Below are positions 17,506 through 26,212 of a stretch of DNA of 64,000 nt, in pieces. Source of the stretch: Butyrivibrio sp. (GTDB lineage: Bacteria > Bacillota > Clostridia > Lachnospirales > Lachnospiraceae); the NCBI GenBank assembly GCA_015056655.1, contig SVFV01000003.1, positions 120,809-184,808 on the forward strand, given 5' to 3'. The notes under the pieces are model-generated. The model did no database searches, was not told where the DNA came from, and worked only from the letters and a program-made list of their open reading frames with translations. Each line of letters opens with the position of its first letter. Position 1 is the stretch's first letter. A program made the position numbers and the translations under genes.

Positions 17506-17982
17506 ATGAACAATGCATTGAACATTTGGGTTAAGCGGGTTCTCGATATTCTTTTTTACATCGGACTCGTGCTGGAGGTACTGGTTCCTATTTCACTTAG
17601 AAAAGCAGTGGAGCTGGTAATCGCAATTTTAGGTGAGCACACAGAATATGCTGCGATAAATGATCATTACATATTTGCAGTGATAACAATAATGTGTGCC
17701 GGAGCCATGGCTCTTCTTATCTTAAAAGAGCTTCGCAGTATGATGAGCACCGTCATTAAGGATGACTGCTTTGTCCAGAAAAACGTGACAAGTCTCGACA
17801 GAATGGCGCTTTATGCTTTTATCATTGCTGCAGTAAAGCTTCTTAGAAACCTTATTTACTTCACTCCCGCTTCACTTGTAACAGCGGCAGTTTTCCTCTT
17901 CGCAGGTCTTTTTAGCAAGGTCCTTGCAAGGGTATTTGATAAGGCAGTCAGATACAAGGAGGAAAATGATCTTACAATTTAA
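17506..17982 (+). CDS. DUF2975 family membrane protein
   Basis: A 158-residue protein with four predicted membrane helices (about residues 12-32, 47-68, 100-125 and 127-147). I recognise it as DUF2975-like, a family that is very often followed by a small Cro/CI-type regulator, as here 56 nt downstream. The family function is not known. Ribosome site CGGAGG is seven bases before the ATG. It is first in a likely three-gene operon ending with the DUF4173 protein. Confidence 0.75.
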   Translation: MNNALNIWVKRVLDILFYIGLVLEVLVPISLRKAVELVIAILGEHTEYAAINDHYIFAVITIMCAGAMALLILKELRSMMSTVIKDDCFVQKNVTSLDRMALYAFIIAAVKLLRNLIYFTPASLVTAAVFLFAGLFSKVLARVFDKAVRYKEENDLTI

Positions 17983-18038
17983 AGTGAAACCATCTGGGAT
18001 TTTTCACTCTGATAAGGATATTAGGAGCACAGGTAAAC

Positions 18039-18254
18039 ATGGCAATCATAATAAATTTAGATGTAATGATGGCAAAACGGAAAATAGGACTGACAGAGCT
18101 TGCAGGTAAGGTCGATATCACCCTTGCAAATCTCTCAATCCTAAAGAACAACAAAGCTAAAGCAGTAAGGCTCCAGACTCTGGATGCAATCTGCAGAGAG
18201 CTTGACTGTCAGCCGGGAGATATACTCGAATTTGTCCCCGATGATGAACAGTAA
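18039..18254 (+). CDS. Small Cro/CI-type helix-turn-helix regulator
   Basis: A 71-residue single-domain DNA-binding protein. The helix-turn-helix spans about residues 15-45 (GLTELAGKVDITLANLSILK), with the family ending LQTLDAICRELDCQPGDILE, typical of XRE regulators paired with DUF2975 membrane proteins. Ribosome site AGGAG lies 10 bases upstream. It probably represses its own operon. No operator was identified with confidence. Confidence 0.88.
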   Translation: MAIIINLDVMMAKRKIGLTELAGKVDITLANLSILKNNKAKAVRLQTLDAICRELDCQPGDILEFVPDDEQ

Positions 18255-18288
18255 AAATCATGCCTTTGGGCAACGGAGGGAACTATAT

Positions 18289-19896
18289 ATGAATACAGGT
18301 ATTAATGAAGCTGTATCAGTCAACAATCAGGAAATTGAATCAGGTAATACTCAAAATAATACTATTGTATTTTCAGACGGAACAGTACAGGGCGCGCCTA
18401 TATATAACTACGCACCTGTGCAGGAGCAACAGGAAGGGGACGCTGTATCATTTGGGAAATATGCGCTTATCGCTCTTATTTATGCAGTACTCCACACCTT
18501 CTGTCTCTACAGAAACCATTCAGGAATAACTTATCCTTTTTACATGCTTGGAACACTGATCCTTATTCACTTTGTCAGGGAAAAAGACGGACTTTCAATC
18601 TTTGAAAACAGGGATGGCAGGAAAGCACTGAACATTTTTTATATGCTTTCACTCATGGCTCTTTCAGTGAATAAATGCATGACAGCTAACGGAGCTATTA
18701 TCTGGTATGACGGACTTGCAATTACGCTTCTGCTCTTTAGCTTCCTTCTCCACCTTTACCTTGATACAAAGGGCTGGGATATCGTGGCATGGATGCTCCA
18801 GATACTTAAGGCAATCTTCATACCTCTTGCTAATTTTCACGTTCCGCTTGTGGATGCATCTGCCTTTAGAAGATTTCGTGCCCTTACAAAAACAAAAAAG
18901 AAAAATGGCATACTTGCTTCAGTGATTGTTGGAATCGTTCTTGCCATTCCATTCCTTTTAATAGTTGTTGCTCTTCTCGCATCAGCTGATATTGTGTTCA
19001 GGACACTTATTGAAAATATGACAAAGTTCATTAAACTTCCCGAGAATATGTGGGATATTGTCGGATTAGCTTTGGTAGCACTTATCGCTTTCTGGTCAGC
19101 TTATCTTCTGCCCTGCATTCTCTTTAAAAGAGAAGGAAAACAGGTTGTTGTGAAAAAGGGATCCTTTAACCCTGTTGTCGGAATTACCTTAACTGCACTT
19201 ATCGGATTTGTATATGTAGTTTTCAGCGTTGTTCAGATACTCTTCCTTTTTATAGGAAATATGACTCTTCCTGCAAACTACACCTACGCTGAGTACGCGC
19301 ATGAGGGCTTTTACCAGCTACTTGCAGTGTGCACAATGAACCTCATTCTTGTGATCACCTGTGAAAAGCTCTTTGTGGAAAAAACAGCATTAAAGGTAAT
19401 TCTCACAATTATCGGAGCCTGCACCTACATCATGATCGCATCAAGTGCTATGAGAATGATCATGTATATAAACGCTTATGATCTGACTTTCCTCAGAGTA
19501 TTTACACTGTGGTTCCTTGCAGTATTGGGGCTCTGGCTTGCAGCTCTCCTTATAGGGCTATACAACAAGAATTTTCCTGTGTTTAACACATGCATGGTTA
19601 CAGTAACCATTCTCTACCTTGCATTTGTTTTCTCAAACCCCGATTACCAGATTGCAAGGTATGACCTTTCAAGAATGACAAAGGAAGAAATTGCAGGAAG
19701 TACTGTTTCATACACAACAAAATACTTCTTCTGTGATGAGCTCTCAGAGGATGCACTTCCTGCTTACCTTGAATATCCTACACTTTTGTATGATTACAAG
19801 AGCTGGAACTATGATGATGACTATAAATACAATGAGATCAGAAAATTCAACTTCTCAAGGTACAGAGCAAGTGTCATCATGGACTCAGTGAAATAA
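18289..19896 (+). CDS. DUF4173/DUF4153 multi-pass membrane protein
   Basis: A 535-residue integral membrane protein with a polar N-terminal region of about 45 residues and some 11 to 13 helices. Features I associate with DUF4173 are FHVPLVDASAFRRF, a conserved turn after the first helices, and YAEYAHEGFYQLLAVCTMNL in the middle. The C-terminal 80 residues are soluble and acidic. Function unknown. ATG at 18289 is chosen because GGAGGG lies eight bases before it; a longer frame would overlap the HTH gene. It ends in a 20-nt convergent overlap with the HD-domain gene. Confidence 0.8.
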   Translation: MNTGINEAVSVNNQEIESGNTQNNTIVFSDGTVQGAPIYNYAPVQEQQEGDAVSFGKYALIALIYAVLHTFCLYRNHSGITYPFYMLGTLILIHFVREKDGLSIFENRDGRKALNIFYMLSLMALSVNKCMTANGAIIWYDGLAITLLLFSFLLHLYLDTKGWDIVAWMLQILKAIFIPLANFHVPLVDASAFRRFRALTKTKKKNGILASVIVGIVLAIPFLLIVVALLASADIVFRTLIENMTKFIKLPENMWDIVGLALVALIAFWSAYLLPCILFKREGKQVVVKKGSFNPVVGITLTALIGFVYVVFSVVQILFLFIGNMTLPANYTYAEYAHEGFYQLLAVCTMNLILVITCEKLFVEKTALKVILTIIGACTYIMIASSAMRMIMYINAYDLTFLRVFTLWFLAVLGLWLAALLIGLYNKNFPVFNTCMVTVTILYLAFVFSNPDYQIARYDLSRMTKEEIAGSTVSYTTKYFFCDELSEDALPAYLEYPTLLYDYKSWNYDDDYKYNEIRKFNFSRYRASVIMDSVK

Positions 19897-21808
19897 TATT
19901 CTGCTTTATACGCAAAAAGGCTTCACTGTAAATCTTCTTTCTGCCTTCGTTTAACAGATACTCAATATCTTTCCTCGTCTCCGTATCTCCCAAAAGTTCC
20001 ACAAGGTACGGAGCATAACGTGAACCCGCGCCTTCTCTGACTTCCATCTCGAAATCAGAGAAGGTTTTTCCTATGTTATAGCTTCTTCCGACAATATCGG
20101 TTGCAGCATCAAGACAGTCTGCTGCCATAACAATATCTATAATTACCTTGTACTTACTCTTGGATGTATCAAAATTATCAGGATATCCGCCGGTGCAATC
20201 GTACCAGACGTGATGTCCCTTTATTACATCCACGTAATCCTTAGTTGATGCGTGCTCAGAAGCTATTCTCGCACCTGACTCGGAATGATTCTTTATCTGA
20301 GAAAACTCATCATCCATAAGGTCTCTTCCATACATGGAAATAGTGTCAATAATGAAGATTTTTCCGATATCATGGCACAAAGCTGCGTGATAAGTGTAGT
20401 TTATTATCTTTTCTGCATTATGTTTTACCTGGTCCGTATCATCGCATCCGGGGTAGCCAATAAAATACTCCGGGTGGAGTTTTAAGAGATGGCGCACCAG
20501 ACATTCTGAGAATCTTGCAACCATTTTGCTGTGGACATAAGTCTGTGGATGTATAGTGGCAAATGCATTGAGGCAAAACTCTTCAAAAGTCATAGCGCCG
20601 GGAACTTCCCTGAAATAAATAGGGAAATTCACAAGTATTGTCACACATTTCAGATACTGATCACTTTTCTTTGGAATCTTATAAAGATACTCAATAACTG
20701 AATCCTCTATCTCCTTATATCTGTCATACTCCTTCTCATTAAGCTGTAAATCCATCATTTTGGAAATAGACAGATATGAAGATGGCGTATCAAGATTTTT
20801 ATTTATCCCTGTGGTTGAATAATCTAACCTGTCTCGTTTTTCATACGCCTCATAAAACACATCGCAGGCATCCCTTGCTGAAACATATCCAGCCTGAACA
20901 GAAGCAAGGTACAAAAGATCCCTCTCCTGCTCTTCATCTACTGCAGCAACAATATTTTCATTAGTACAGGTCTTTAGAAACTCCAAGGCCTTCTGGGCAT
21001 ATATGTATGCTTTCTTTGCAACGCTCTCTGGCAAAATTGAATATGCAAGAAAGCTTCCATAATAATAAATCCTAAACTCATACGCGTCCCAAGCGTAATC
21101 CGGTAAGCTCTCTTTGTAGAAAGGATCATTTAGTATATCCAAAGCAGTCTCAAGTATGTCTAAACACCTTTGCCAGTAGCTGTCCGGCATACGATAAAGG
21201 TTATTTTCATACAGCAGTGCTCCCATCAAAGAAAACTGAAGAGCCATGCCCTTTGCTTCATCACTTAGCTTACTAAATGCATCCTTTTCAAGATATGTTG
21301 CAAGCTGATTCCTGTTATCCAAGGCAAGCTTTCTGATTTTCAGGGTATCCGGGTTGTGGTACCTTGTAAGGCCTGAAATAACAATATAGTCAGACTTTAC
21401 CTTCTTTGCCATGGAAATAACACGAGAGTTCTCATCAACTTTTTCGCTGTCGCCATCATCCGATAGGAAAATATCCGACAATATCTCTGAAAGATGAACA
21501 TCAACCTCTTTGAAGCTACTGTTTTCAACGAGCATTTCAACAAACAGAGGCATCAGTTCTTTGGTATCTTCCGTAATGTCCACTTCATTTTTAAGTACAG
21601 GCATTAAATATTTTTCTATCAGTTTCCTGTTTTCATCAGATAGCTCGCTTATCTTTACAAAGTTACTGTACAGAATTTCATAATAGTCTTCAGGACTTTT
21701 TATATCCTTTATAGCAGGCGTGGCAAGGCCACGTATTTCCTTCATGTTTCTGACATATTTCTGAAATAAGCCATAACACTCTTCTTTATCCAATTTTCCA
21801 CCCCTCAT
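19877..21808 (-). CDS. HD-GYP-like phosphohydrolase with N-terminal helical (TPR-like) region
   Basis: A 643-residue protein whose N-terminal 400 residues are almost all helical and resemble TPR-type repeats, followed by an HD domain. Near residue 478 the metal motif reads HDIGK, then NHSESGARI, then GHHVWYDCTGGYP, where classical HD-GYP has HHExxDGxGYP, and finally ADCLDAATD. HD-GYP proteins hydrolyse c-di-GMP, but the altered last motif leaves activity uncertain. ATG at 21808 has no ribosome site; a TTG at 21793 follows AGGGGTGG and may be the real start (638 residues). The 3' end overlaps the DUF4173 gene by 20 nt. Confidence 0.8.
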   Translation of the reverse strand: MRGGKLDKEECYGLFQKYVRNMKEIRGLATPAIKDIKSPEDYYEILYSNFVKISELSDENRKLIEKYLMPVLKNEVDITEDTKELMPLFVEMLVENSSFKEVDVHLSEILSDIFLSDDGDSEKVDENSRVISMAKKVKSDYIVISGLTRYHNPDTLKIRKLALDNRNQLATYLEKDAFSKLSDEAKGMALQFSLMGALLYENNLYRMPDSYWQRCLDILETALDILNDPFYKESLPDYAWDAYEFRIYYYGSFLAYSILPESVAKKAYIYAQKALEFLKTCTNENIVAAVDEEQERDLLYLASVQAGYVSARDACDVFYEAYEKRDRLDYSTTGINKNLDTPSSYLSISKMMDLQLNEKEYDRYKEIEDSVIEYLYKIPKKSDQYLKCVTILVNFPIYFREVPGAMTFEEFCLNAFATIHPQTYVHSKMVARFSECLVRHLLKLHPEYFIGYPGCDDTDQVKHNAEKIINYTYHAALCHDIGKIFIIDTISMYGRDLMDDEFSQIKNHSESGARIASEHASTKDYVDVIKGHHVWYDCTGGYPDNFDTSKSKYKVIIDIVMAADCLDAATDIVGRSYNIGKTFSDFEMEVREGAGSRYAPYLVELLGDTETRKDIEYLLNEGRKKIYSEAFLRIKQNIISLSP

Positions 21809-21889
21809 ATTTTGTAGATTATTTATTCTTTTTTATAAAATTGAATATATCACTAAATCAGACAAAGGTTAAGGCAAAGCAAAGCTTTA

Positions 21890-24013
21890 TTACAGCATCA
21901 GCCTGCTCTCGATGCCATCAAAGCAGACGCTATATTCTGCCCTGTCTGCTTCCTCTTTGTGTAGCTTAATATCGATGTTTCCATAAGCTCCCGTTTTATC
22001 CTTATCAGCAAACTTTATGCTCTCTATAGGGAAAAGCTCATTATCTGTAAAGTCCTCGTGGCTCTCCTTTGTAATTACCTGGGATATAAGCACATAGTTC
22101 TCACTACTGTCATAGATATGTTTCTTATGATACTTTCCATATACAACGATGGAATTTGCAGAATCAGGATTCGTACCTGTACTATGCAATACATCTATTT
22201 TCTGCCATCCCTTATAGATTGTCATGGCAAGCTGTTTCTTCCTCTTCTGCGAATCATATCCCTTTAGAATGATTGCCTTTGCTGCAAATCTGCCCTTCTT
22301 ATCCTTTCGCATGATTTCAGTTTTTCCATTATCAGGAAAACCAAATGCGCCAAGAGTAAGTGTCATATCAGGCCTGAAAAGTCTCATCTTATCAATTCTG
22401 AGGATACCATAGTTCACCGGAATATCAGCCAGATTCATTGCATTGATCCAGTGGCATTCGTTCTCAAGATTGTAGTTAAAGAACTGTCTTCTATACAGCA
22501 CTCCGTCCCGTTCGCCATGCCAGAAGGTCACATTGCATTTTTGAACATCCCCAGTTGTGCCATCTGTAAGAATATACTGCTGTGAAAGGGCAACCTGAGG
22601 TGCATTCTCTGCAAGTGGCCCTGATTCCCAAGGATACTTCGAATTAAAGGTAAGCTTAGAATAATTCCACATTCCATGCTCATCTGAAAAAGCCTTAACT
22701 ACCTTACCTGTTCTAAGAAGCGTTGTTCCATTCTTCTTATGATTGGAAAAACAAAGTGCAGGTCCATCAAGTGTTGTAACCTTCACATTATCCTTAACTC
22801 CGCTTTCCTGAGATTCAGTTTCATCCCAGTCGCCATTATTTTCCTTTGCTGTCCAGAATGGGTGGTCAGCGGGTAAATGCAGACAAAGGAACGCCTTTCC
22901 AAGCCAGTACACTGACTCTGCGCAGGAATACCCCTGAACAAGTGGCATGAACTGACCATAAAAGCCAAGGCTTGGTACATGATTAATTAAGAAATCATCT
23001 CGTTGCAAAAACTGCAGAAGTGATCCTGAGCATATTCTTCTTGCTCTACCCGGGTCTGCTTTAGGGTTCTTTAAAAGGAAATTAGCATCAAAAGGACTTA
23101 CTGCAGCAAATCTGTAAATGCAGCTTCTGCCCCACATCATGGTAAAGCCATCCTTGTCGAAAAAGTCAGGATAGGTCTCCATCAGTTCATTTGATGCTTC
23201 CTCAAATTTCTCAGCAATGTAAGGTTCATTCTCATATCCGTACCAGACATTCCAGATAGGAGCATAAACATTGAATGCCCAGCAGGAATAATAGTCAAAG
23301 CTGTGACCATCTCTGAACCATCCGTTTCCAGCATAATAGGAAAGGATTGCCTGAGCATGCTCTCTCATAATATGCTCATCTATCTCATAGCCTTCCATAT
23401 GAAGAAACGCCATATCAAGCATGTTGAAAAGACGCCAGTTCTGCGGAACAGTCGGTGCTTTAGCATAGCCCTGCAGAAAACTCGCTATACTGTCCTTTTC
23501 TTCCTTTGAATATCTGTTCCAGATTTCATCTTTGCAGGCCCAAAGACCAATCACCAATGCACAGGTTTCTACTGTCTGCTGGAAACATCTCGATGGATCA
23601 TCACTTCCGGTTATCTCCACAAGCTCGTCATACGTGCTCACATATTCAGGGCTTTTCTCATCCGTAAGGGCACGAAGAATGTGCAGGCTATAGTAATCAC
23701 GAAGCTTTATCCCACCTATCTCTATCTCTGGATTCTCATGAATAAGAACTGATCCTATAAAGAAGGTTCTCGTAAGTCCTTCGAAAATCTCAGCTCTTCT
23801 CTCAGCTTCAATCTGTGAATCAGGCGCTCCGATATGAGGATATGTAACCTTCATTTCGCTTCTTGGAACTACAGGCGCAGACTCTATACTTTCAAGATTC
23901 TCAAACATTCCCTCTAAAAGATAGACACCTGCATCGATCCAGTTCTGCCTTGTCAGTCCTGTGTAAGGACTTAAATCAAAATCAGGTTTTTTAACTTCAA
24001 AAAAATTTACCAT
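21890..24013 (-). CDS. DUF2264 family protein (putative polysaccharide-degradation factor)
   Basis: A 707-residue soluble protein without a signal peptide. The N-terminal half is an alpha/alpha-barrel-like region with DUF2264 features: NWRLFNMLDMAFL, YAGNGWFRDGHSFDYYSCWA and MWGRSCIYRFAA. The C-terminal third is beta-rich, as in polysaccharide lyase-like enzymes. DUF2264 genes usually accompany pectin or rhamnogalacturonan degradation; no catalytic residue is established to my knowledge. It overlaps the GH88 gene by 7 nt, so both are one translationally coupled unit and probably act on the same oligosaccharide in the cytosol. Confidence 0.82.
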   Translation of the reverse strand: MVNFFEVKKPDFDLSPYTGLTRQNWIDAGVYLLEGMFENLESIESAPVVPRSEMKVTYPHIGAPDSQIEAERRAEIFEGLTRTFFIGSVLIHENPEIEIGGIKLRDYYSLHILRALTDEKSPEYVSTYDELVEITGSDDPSRCFQQTVETCALVIGLWACKDEIWNRYSKEEKDSIASFLQGYAKAPTVPQNWRLFNMLDMAFLHMEGYEIDEHIMREHAQAILSYYAGNGWFRDGHSFDYYSCWAFNVYAPIWNVWYGYENEPYIAEKFEEASNELMETYPDFFDKDGFTMMWGRSCIYRFAAVSPFDANFLLKNPKADPGRARRICSGSLLQFLQRDDFLINHVPSLGFYGQFMPLVQGYSCAESVYWLGKAFLCLHLPADHPFWTAKENNGDWDETESQESGVKDNVKVTTLDGPALCFSNHKKNGTTLLRTGKVVKAFSDEHGMWNYSKLTFNSKYPWESGPLAENAPQVALSQQYILTDGTTGDVQKCNVTFWHGERDGVLYRRQFFNYNLENECHWINAMNLADIPVNYGILRIDKMRLFRPDMTLTLGAFGFPDNGKTEIMRKDKKGRFAAKAIILKGYDSQKRKKQLAMTIYKGWQKIDVLHSTGTNPDSANSIVVYGKYHKKHIYDSSENYVLISQVITKESHEDFTDNELFPIESIKFADKDKTGAYGNIDIKLHKEEADRAEYSVCFDGIESRLML

Positions 24014-25134
24014 AGATACTCGCCTCTTCCTAAAAGATAAAGCATTGCCTCTATATAAAAGTAATCTCCGTAAATTATAGGGAAATGATGCTCCTTGTCA
24101 TGATAGGCTGCAGTGCAGTTAATAAGCAGATCATCATGCTGCGGATCAAAATCACATCTTTCATTTGTAAGCGTCTTTAAAAGCTTTATTCCCGCAGTCT
24201 GGTATTTAAGCCTGTCTGCAGCACCCTGTACCTCCTCAGCAAGATGGAGAAGCCCACATGCTGCAATCGCTGCTGCCGTCGAATCTTCATAGGCAGGCTC
24301 TTCTGGCTGCATAAAGTCCACTGGAATAAGTCCGCTTTCCGGGATGTGCTCTACGAAAAAGTCTGCAACTCTCATGGCAGTTTTTAAATATGCTTCGTTT
24401 TTTGTATGAATATAGCTCATAACAAAGCCATAAATAGCCCAGGTCTGTCCTCTTGTCCAGGCAGTACCCTCAGCATAGCCCTGTCCTCCATGCTCTCTAA
24501 TAAAGCCTTCACCATTTAACCCAAACTCTACTATGTGTCTGGATGAGCCATCCTTTCTAATAAAGCTGTCCATAGCTGTATTTGCATGATTTTCTGCAAT
24601 CTGCGAAAATCGTGGATCATCCATGGTCTCTGTAGCCCAGTATAAAAGAGGAAGATTCATCATGCAGTCGATAATCGCCCATCCTCTTGTATCTCTTCCA
24701 TCACCCCAGTCATTCCAGGCTCTAATGAACTTTCCTTTTGAGTTGTATCTGCCAGCCAGGTTCGCAGCAGCTAAAAGCGCACGATTCTTTGACTTGTCAT
24801 TTCCTGTAAACCTGTAATTAGCCACAGCTGTAAGAAGCCACTTGAATCCGCTGTCATGATCCATGCCATTATAATCAAGGAAATTCGCATCGAGCTTTTC
24901 TTCAACCCTCTCAGCTGCCTTCATGAACTCGTCATCCCCGGTTTCTCTATATAACTGCCAAAGCATTCCTCCGTAAAATCCGTTGGTCCACCAGCAGACA
25001 TTGTCCTTTGATTTATCATCAAAAACATGATTAACAGCAGTGTATGGAAGCTTGTCATAATTCCTTTTTACCACTGCTCTTTCTTTTTCTATTACTTTTC
25101 TGAGAGCCTCTTCTGCCCAGATTAGTTCGCTCAT
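24007..25134 (-). CDS. Glycoside hydrolase family 88/105 unsaturated uronyl hydrolase
   Basis: A 375-residue cytosolic (alpha/alpha)6-barrel enzyme that removes 4,5-unsaturated uronic acid from oligosaccharides made by lyases. Family motifs: the two catalytic Asp candidates in MDHDSGF near residue 92 and in WAIIDCMMNLPLLYWA near 154, the aromatic WTNGFYGGMLW near 50 and GTAWTRGQTWAIYG near 225. Length fits the family. It is the first gene of the pair with the DUF2264 gene. Whether pectin, rhamnogalacturonan or glycosaminoglycan fragments are used cannot be decided from sequence. Confidence 0.88.
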   Translation of the reverse strand: MSELIWAEEALRKVIEKERAVVKRNYDKLPYTAVNHVFDDKSKDNVCWWTNGFYGGMLWQLYRETGDDEFMKAAERVEEKLDANFLDYNGMDHDSGFKWLLTAVANYRFTGNDKSKNRALLAAANLAGRYNSKGKFIRAWNDWGDGRDTRGWAIIDCMMNLPLLYWATETMDDPRFSQIAENHANTAMDSFIRKDGSSRHIVEFGLNGEGFIREHGGQGYAEGTAWTRGQTWAIYGFVMSYIHTKNEAYLKTAMRVADFFVEHIPESGLIPVDFMQPEEPAYEDSTAAAIAACGLLHLAEEVQGAADRLKYQTAGIKLLKTLTNERCDFDPQHDDLLINCTAAYHDKEHHFPIIYGDYFYIEAMLYLLGRGEYLW

Positions 25135-25149
25135 TTTTCTCTCCCATTA

Positions 25150-25178
25150 TATGTATATTCAAGCTTTTAGTCGGTCAA
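25150..25178 (-). promoter_or_regulatory. Possible promoter of the GH88/DUF2264 operon
   Basis: On the minus strand TTGACC (25173-25178) and TACATA (25150-25155) are 17 bp apart, ending 16 bp before the start codon. The -10 match is only moderate; an overlapping TATACA at 15-bp spacing is an alternative. Confidence 0.35.
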
Positions 25179-25298
25179 TTACCTTTTTCAAAAGCCAAAT
25201 CCAGCATCATTTTTATTGTACTAAATACATTATAAAAATGAAAATGGTCATAGTTGTCTTCTATATAGCTTATATTGAATCACGTTTGTACGAGGTTG

Positions 25299-25390
25299 TG
25301 ATTATTTACAAGTTTTTTGCTCATTTTTGTTAAACTTTAAAACTCATTAATGATTTTCCGTGATTGACTGTGATTATTTATGATGATATT
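25299..25390. promoter_or_regulatory. TGATT direct repeats with 10-bp period, candidate FruR operator
   Basis: TGATT begins at 25351, 25361 and 25371, and TGATG at 25381, giving four tandem units in exact 10-bp phase. A further copy of TGATTATTTA lies at 25299-25308. DeoR-family repressors of sugar operons bind direct repeats of this kind. The array overlaps the fruR promoter. The remaining part of this 316-bp intergenic region is AT-rich and shows no gene. Confidence 0.6.
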
Positions 25391-25392
25391 CT
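25364..25392 (+). promoter_or_regulatory. Promoter of the fructose PTS operon
   Basis: TTGACT (25364-25369) and TATTCT (25387-25392) are 17 bp apart and lie 59 bp before the fruR start. The promoter is fully covered by the TGATT repeats, which fits repression by steric blocking. A TAGGAG ribosome site is at 25436-25441. Confidence 0.55.
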
Positions 25393-25450
25393 TTATTTTA
25401 GAGTGACAGCAATCTATTTCGCTCACATTTTTCATAGGAGATAATCATAA

Positions 25451-26212
25451 ATGCTCACAGAAGAAAGACGTAATGAAATTGTTGCTTATATAGAAGAACA
25501 CAAGGCTGTAACTGTTCAGGAGCTCGTTGATGCACTTGACGCTTCCGCCGCTACCATCAGACGTGATCTCACTGCTCTTCATGATGAGCGGCGCATACTC
25601 AAGGTATTTGGCGGAGCTACTTCTCTTAGTGCCAAGGACGTGAACACCATTGAGCCCTCAGTTGCTGAGAAGGCACAAAAAAATACAGCTGAAAAGGATC
25701 TTATTTCCGAATATGCTGCTTCCCTTATCCAGGATAATGATTTTGTATATATCGATTCGGGAACAACTACTCTTCACCTCATCGACCACATTACTAATAA
25801 GAAAGCAAAGTACATCACCAATGGTGTAGTTCATGCCAAGAGGCTTTTGGAGAGAGGTCTCTCCACCATGATTATTGGTGGTCGAATAAAGCCAGTTACA
25901 GAGGCTGTTATCGGTCCTGACTGTGTGGAGGCACTCAAAAAATTTCATTTTACAAAGTCCTTTATGGGAACAAATGGTATCTCCGTCCAGGCAGGTTTCA
26001 CTACACCGGACGTTGATGAAGCTTTGGTAAAAGCTGAAGCAATAAAACATACTTATCTATCTTATGTTCTTGCTGATCACAGTAAGTTTGGGGTTGTAAG
26101 CTCTGTTACTTTTTCAGATCTTCACAGCTGCGTCATCATAACAGATGAGGAACCAAATAAGAAATACAAGGATCAGACAATCATAAAGGCAGTTTCAATA
26201 CAGGAGGCTTAA
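25451..26212 (+). CDS. fruR: DeoR-family repressor of fructose utilisation
   Basis: A 253-residue transcription factor. The N-terminal winged helix-turn-helix (about residues 3-57) reads MLTEERRNEIVAYIEEHKAV and VDALDASAATIRRDLTALHD, the DeoR signature. The C-terminal DeoRC sensor domain (about 75-235) contains YIDSGTTTLHLIDHI and a SFMGTNGIS loop that bind sugar phosphates; fructose-1-phosphate is the usual effector in fru operons. fruK follows with no gap (TAA then ATG). The TGATT repeats over its own promoter suggest autoregulation of the whole operon. Confidence 0.93.
   Translation: MLTEERRNEIVAYIEEHKAVTVQELVDALDASAATIRRDLTALHDERRILKVFGGATSLSAKDVNTIEPSVAEKAQKNTAEKDLISEYAASLIQDNDFVYIDSGTTTLHLIDHITNKKAKYITNGVVHAKRLLERGLSTMIIGGRIKPVTEAVIGPDCVEALKKFHFTKSFMGTNGISVQAGFTTPDVDEALVKAEAIKHTYLSYVLADHSKFGVVSSVTFSDLHSCVIITDEEPNKKYKDQTIIKAVSIQEA

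Noticed and set aside
25151..25333. 60-codon frame in the fruR/GH88 intergenic region
   Set aside because: AT-rich, no ribosome site, and it runs through promoter and operator sequences.
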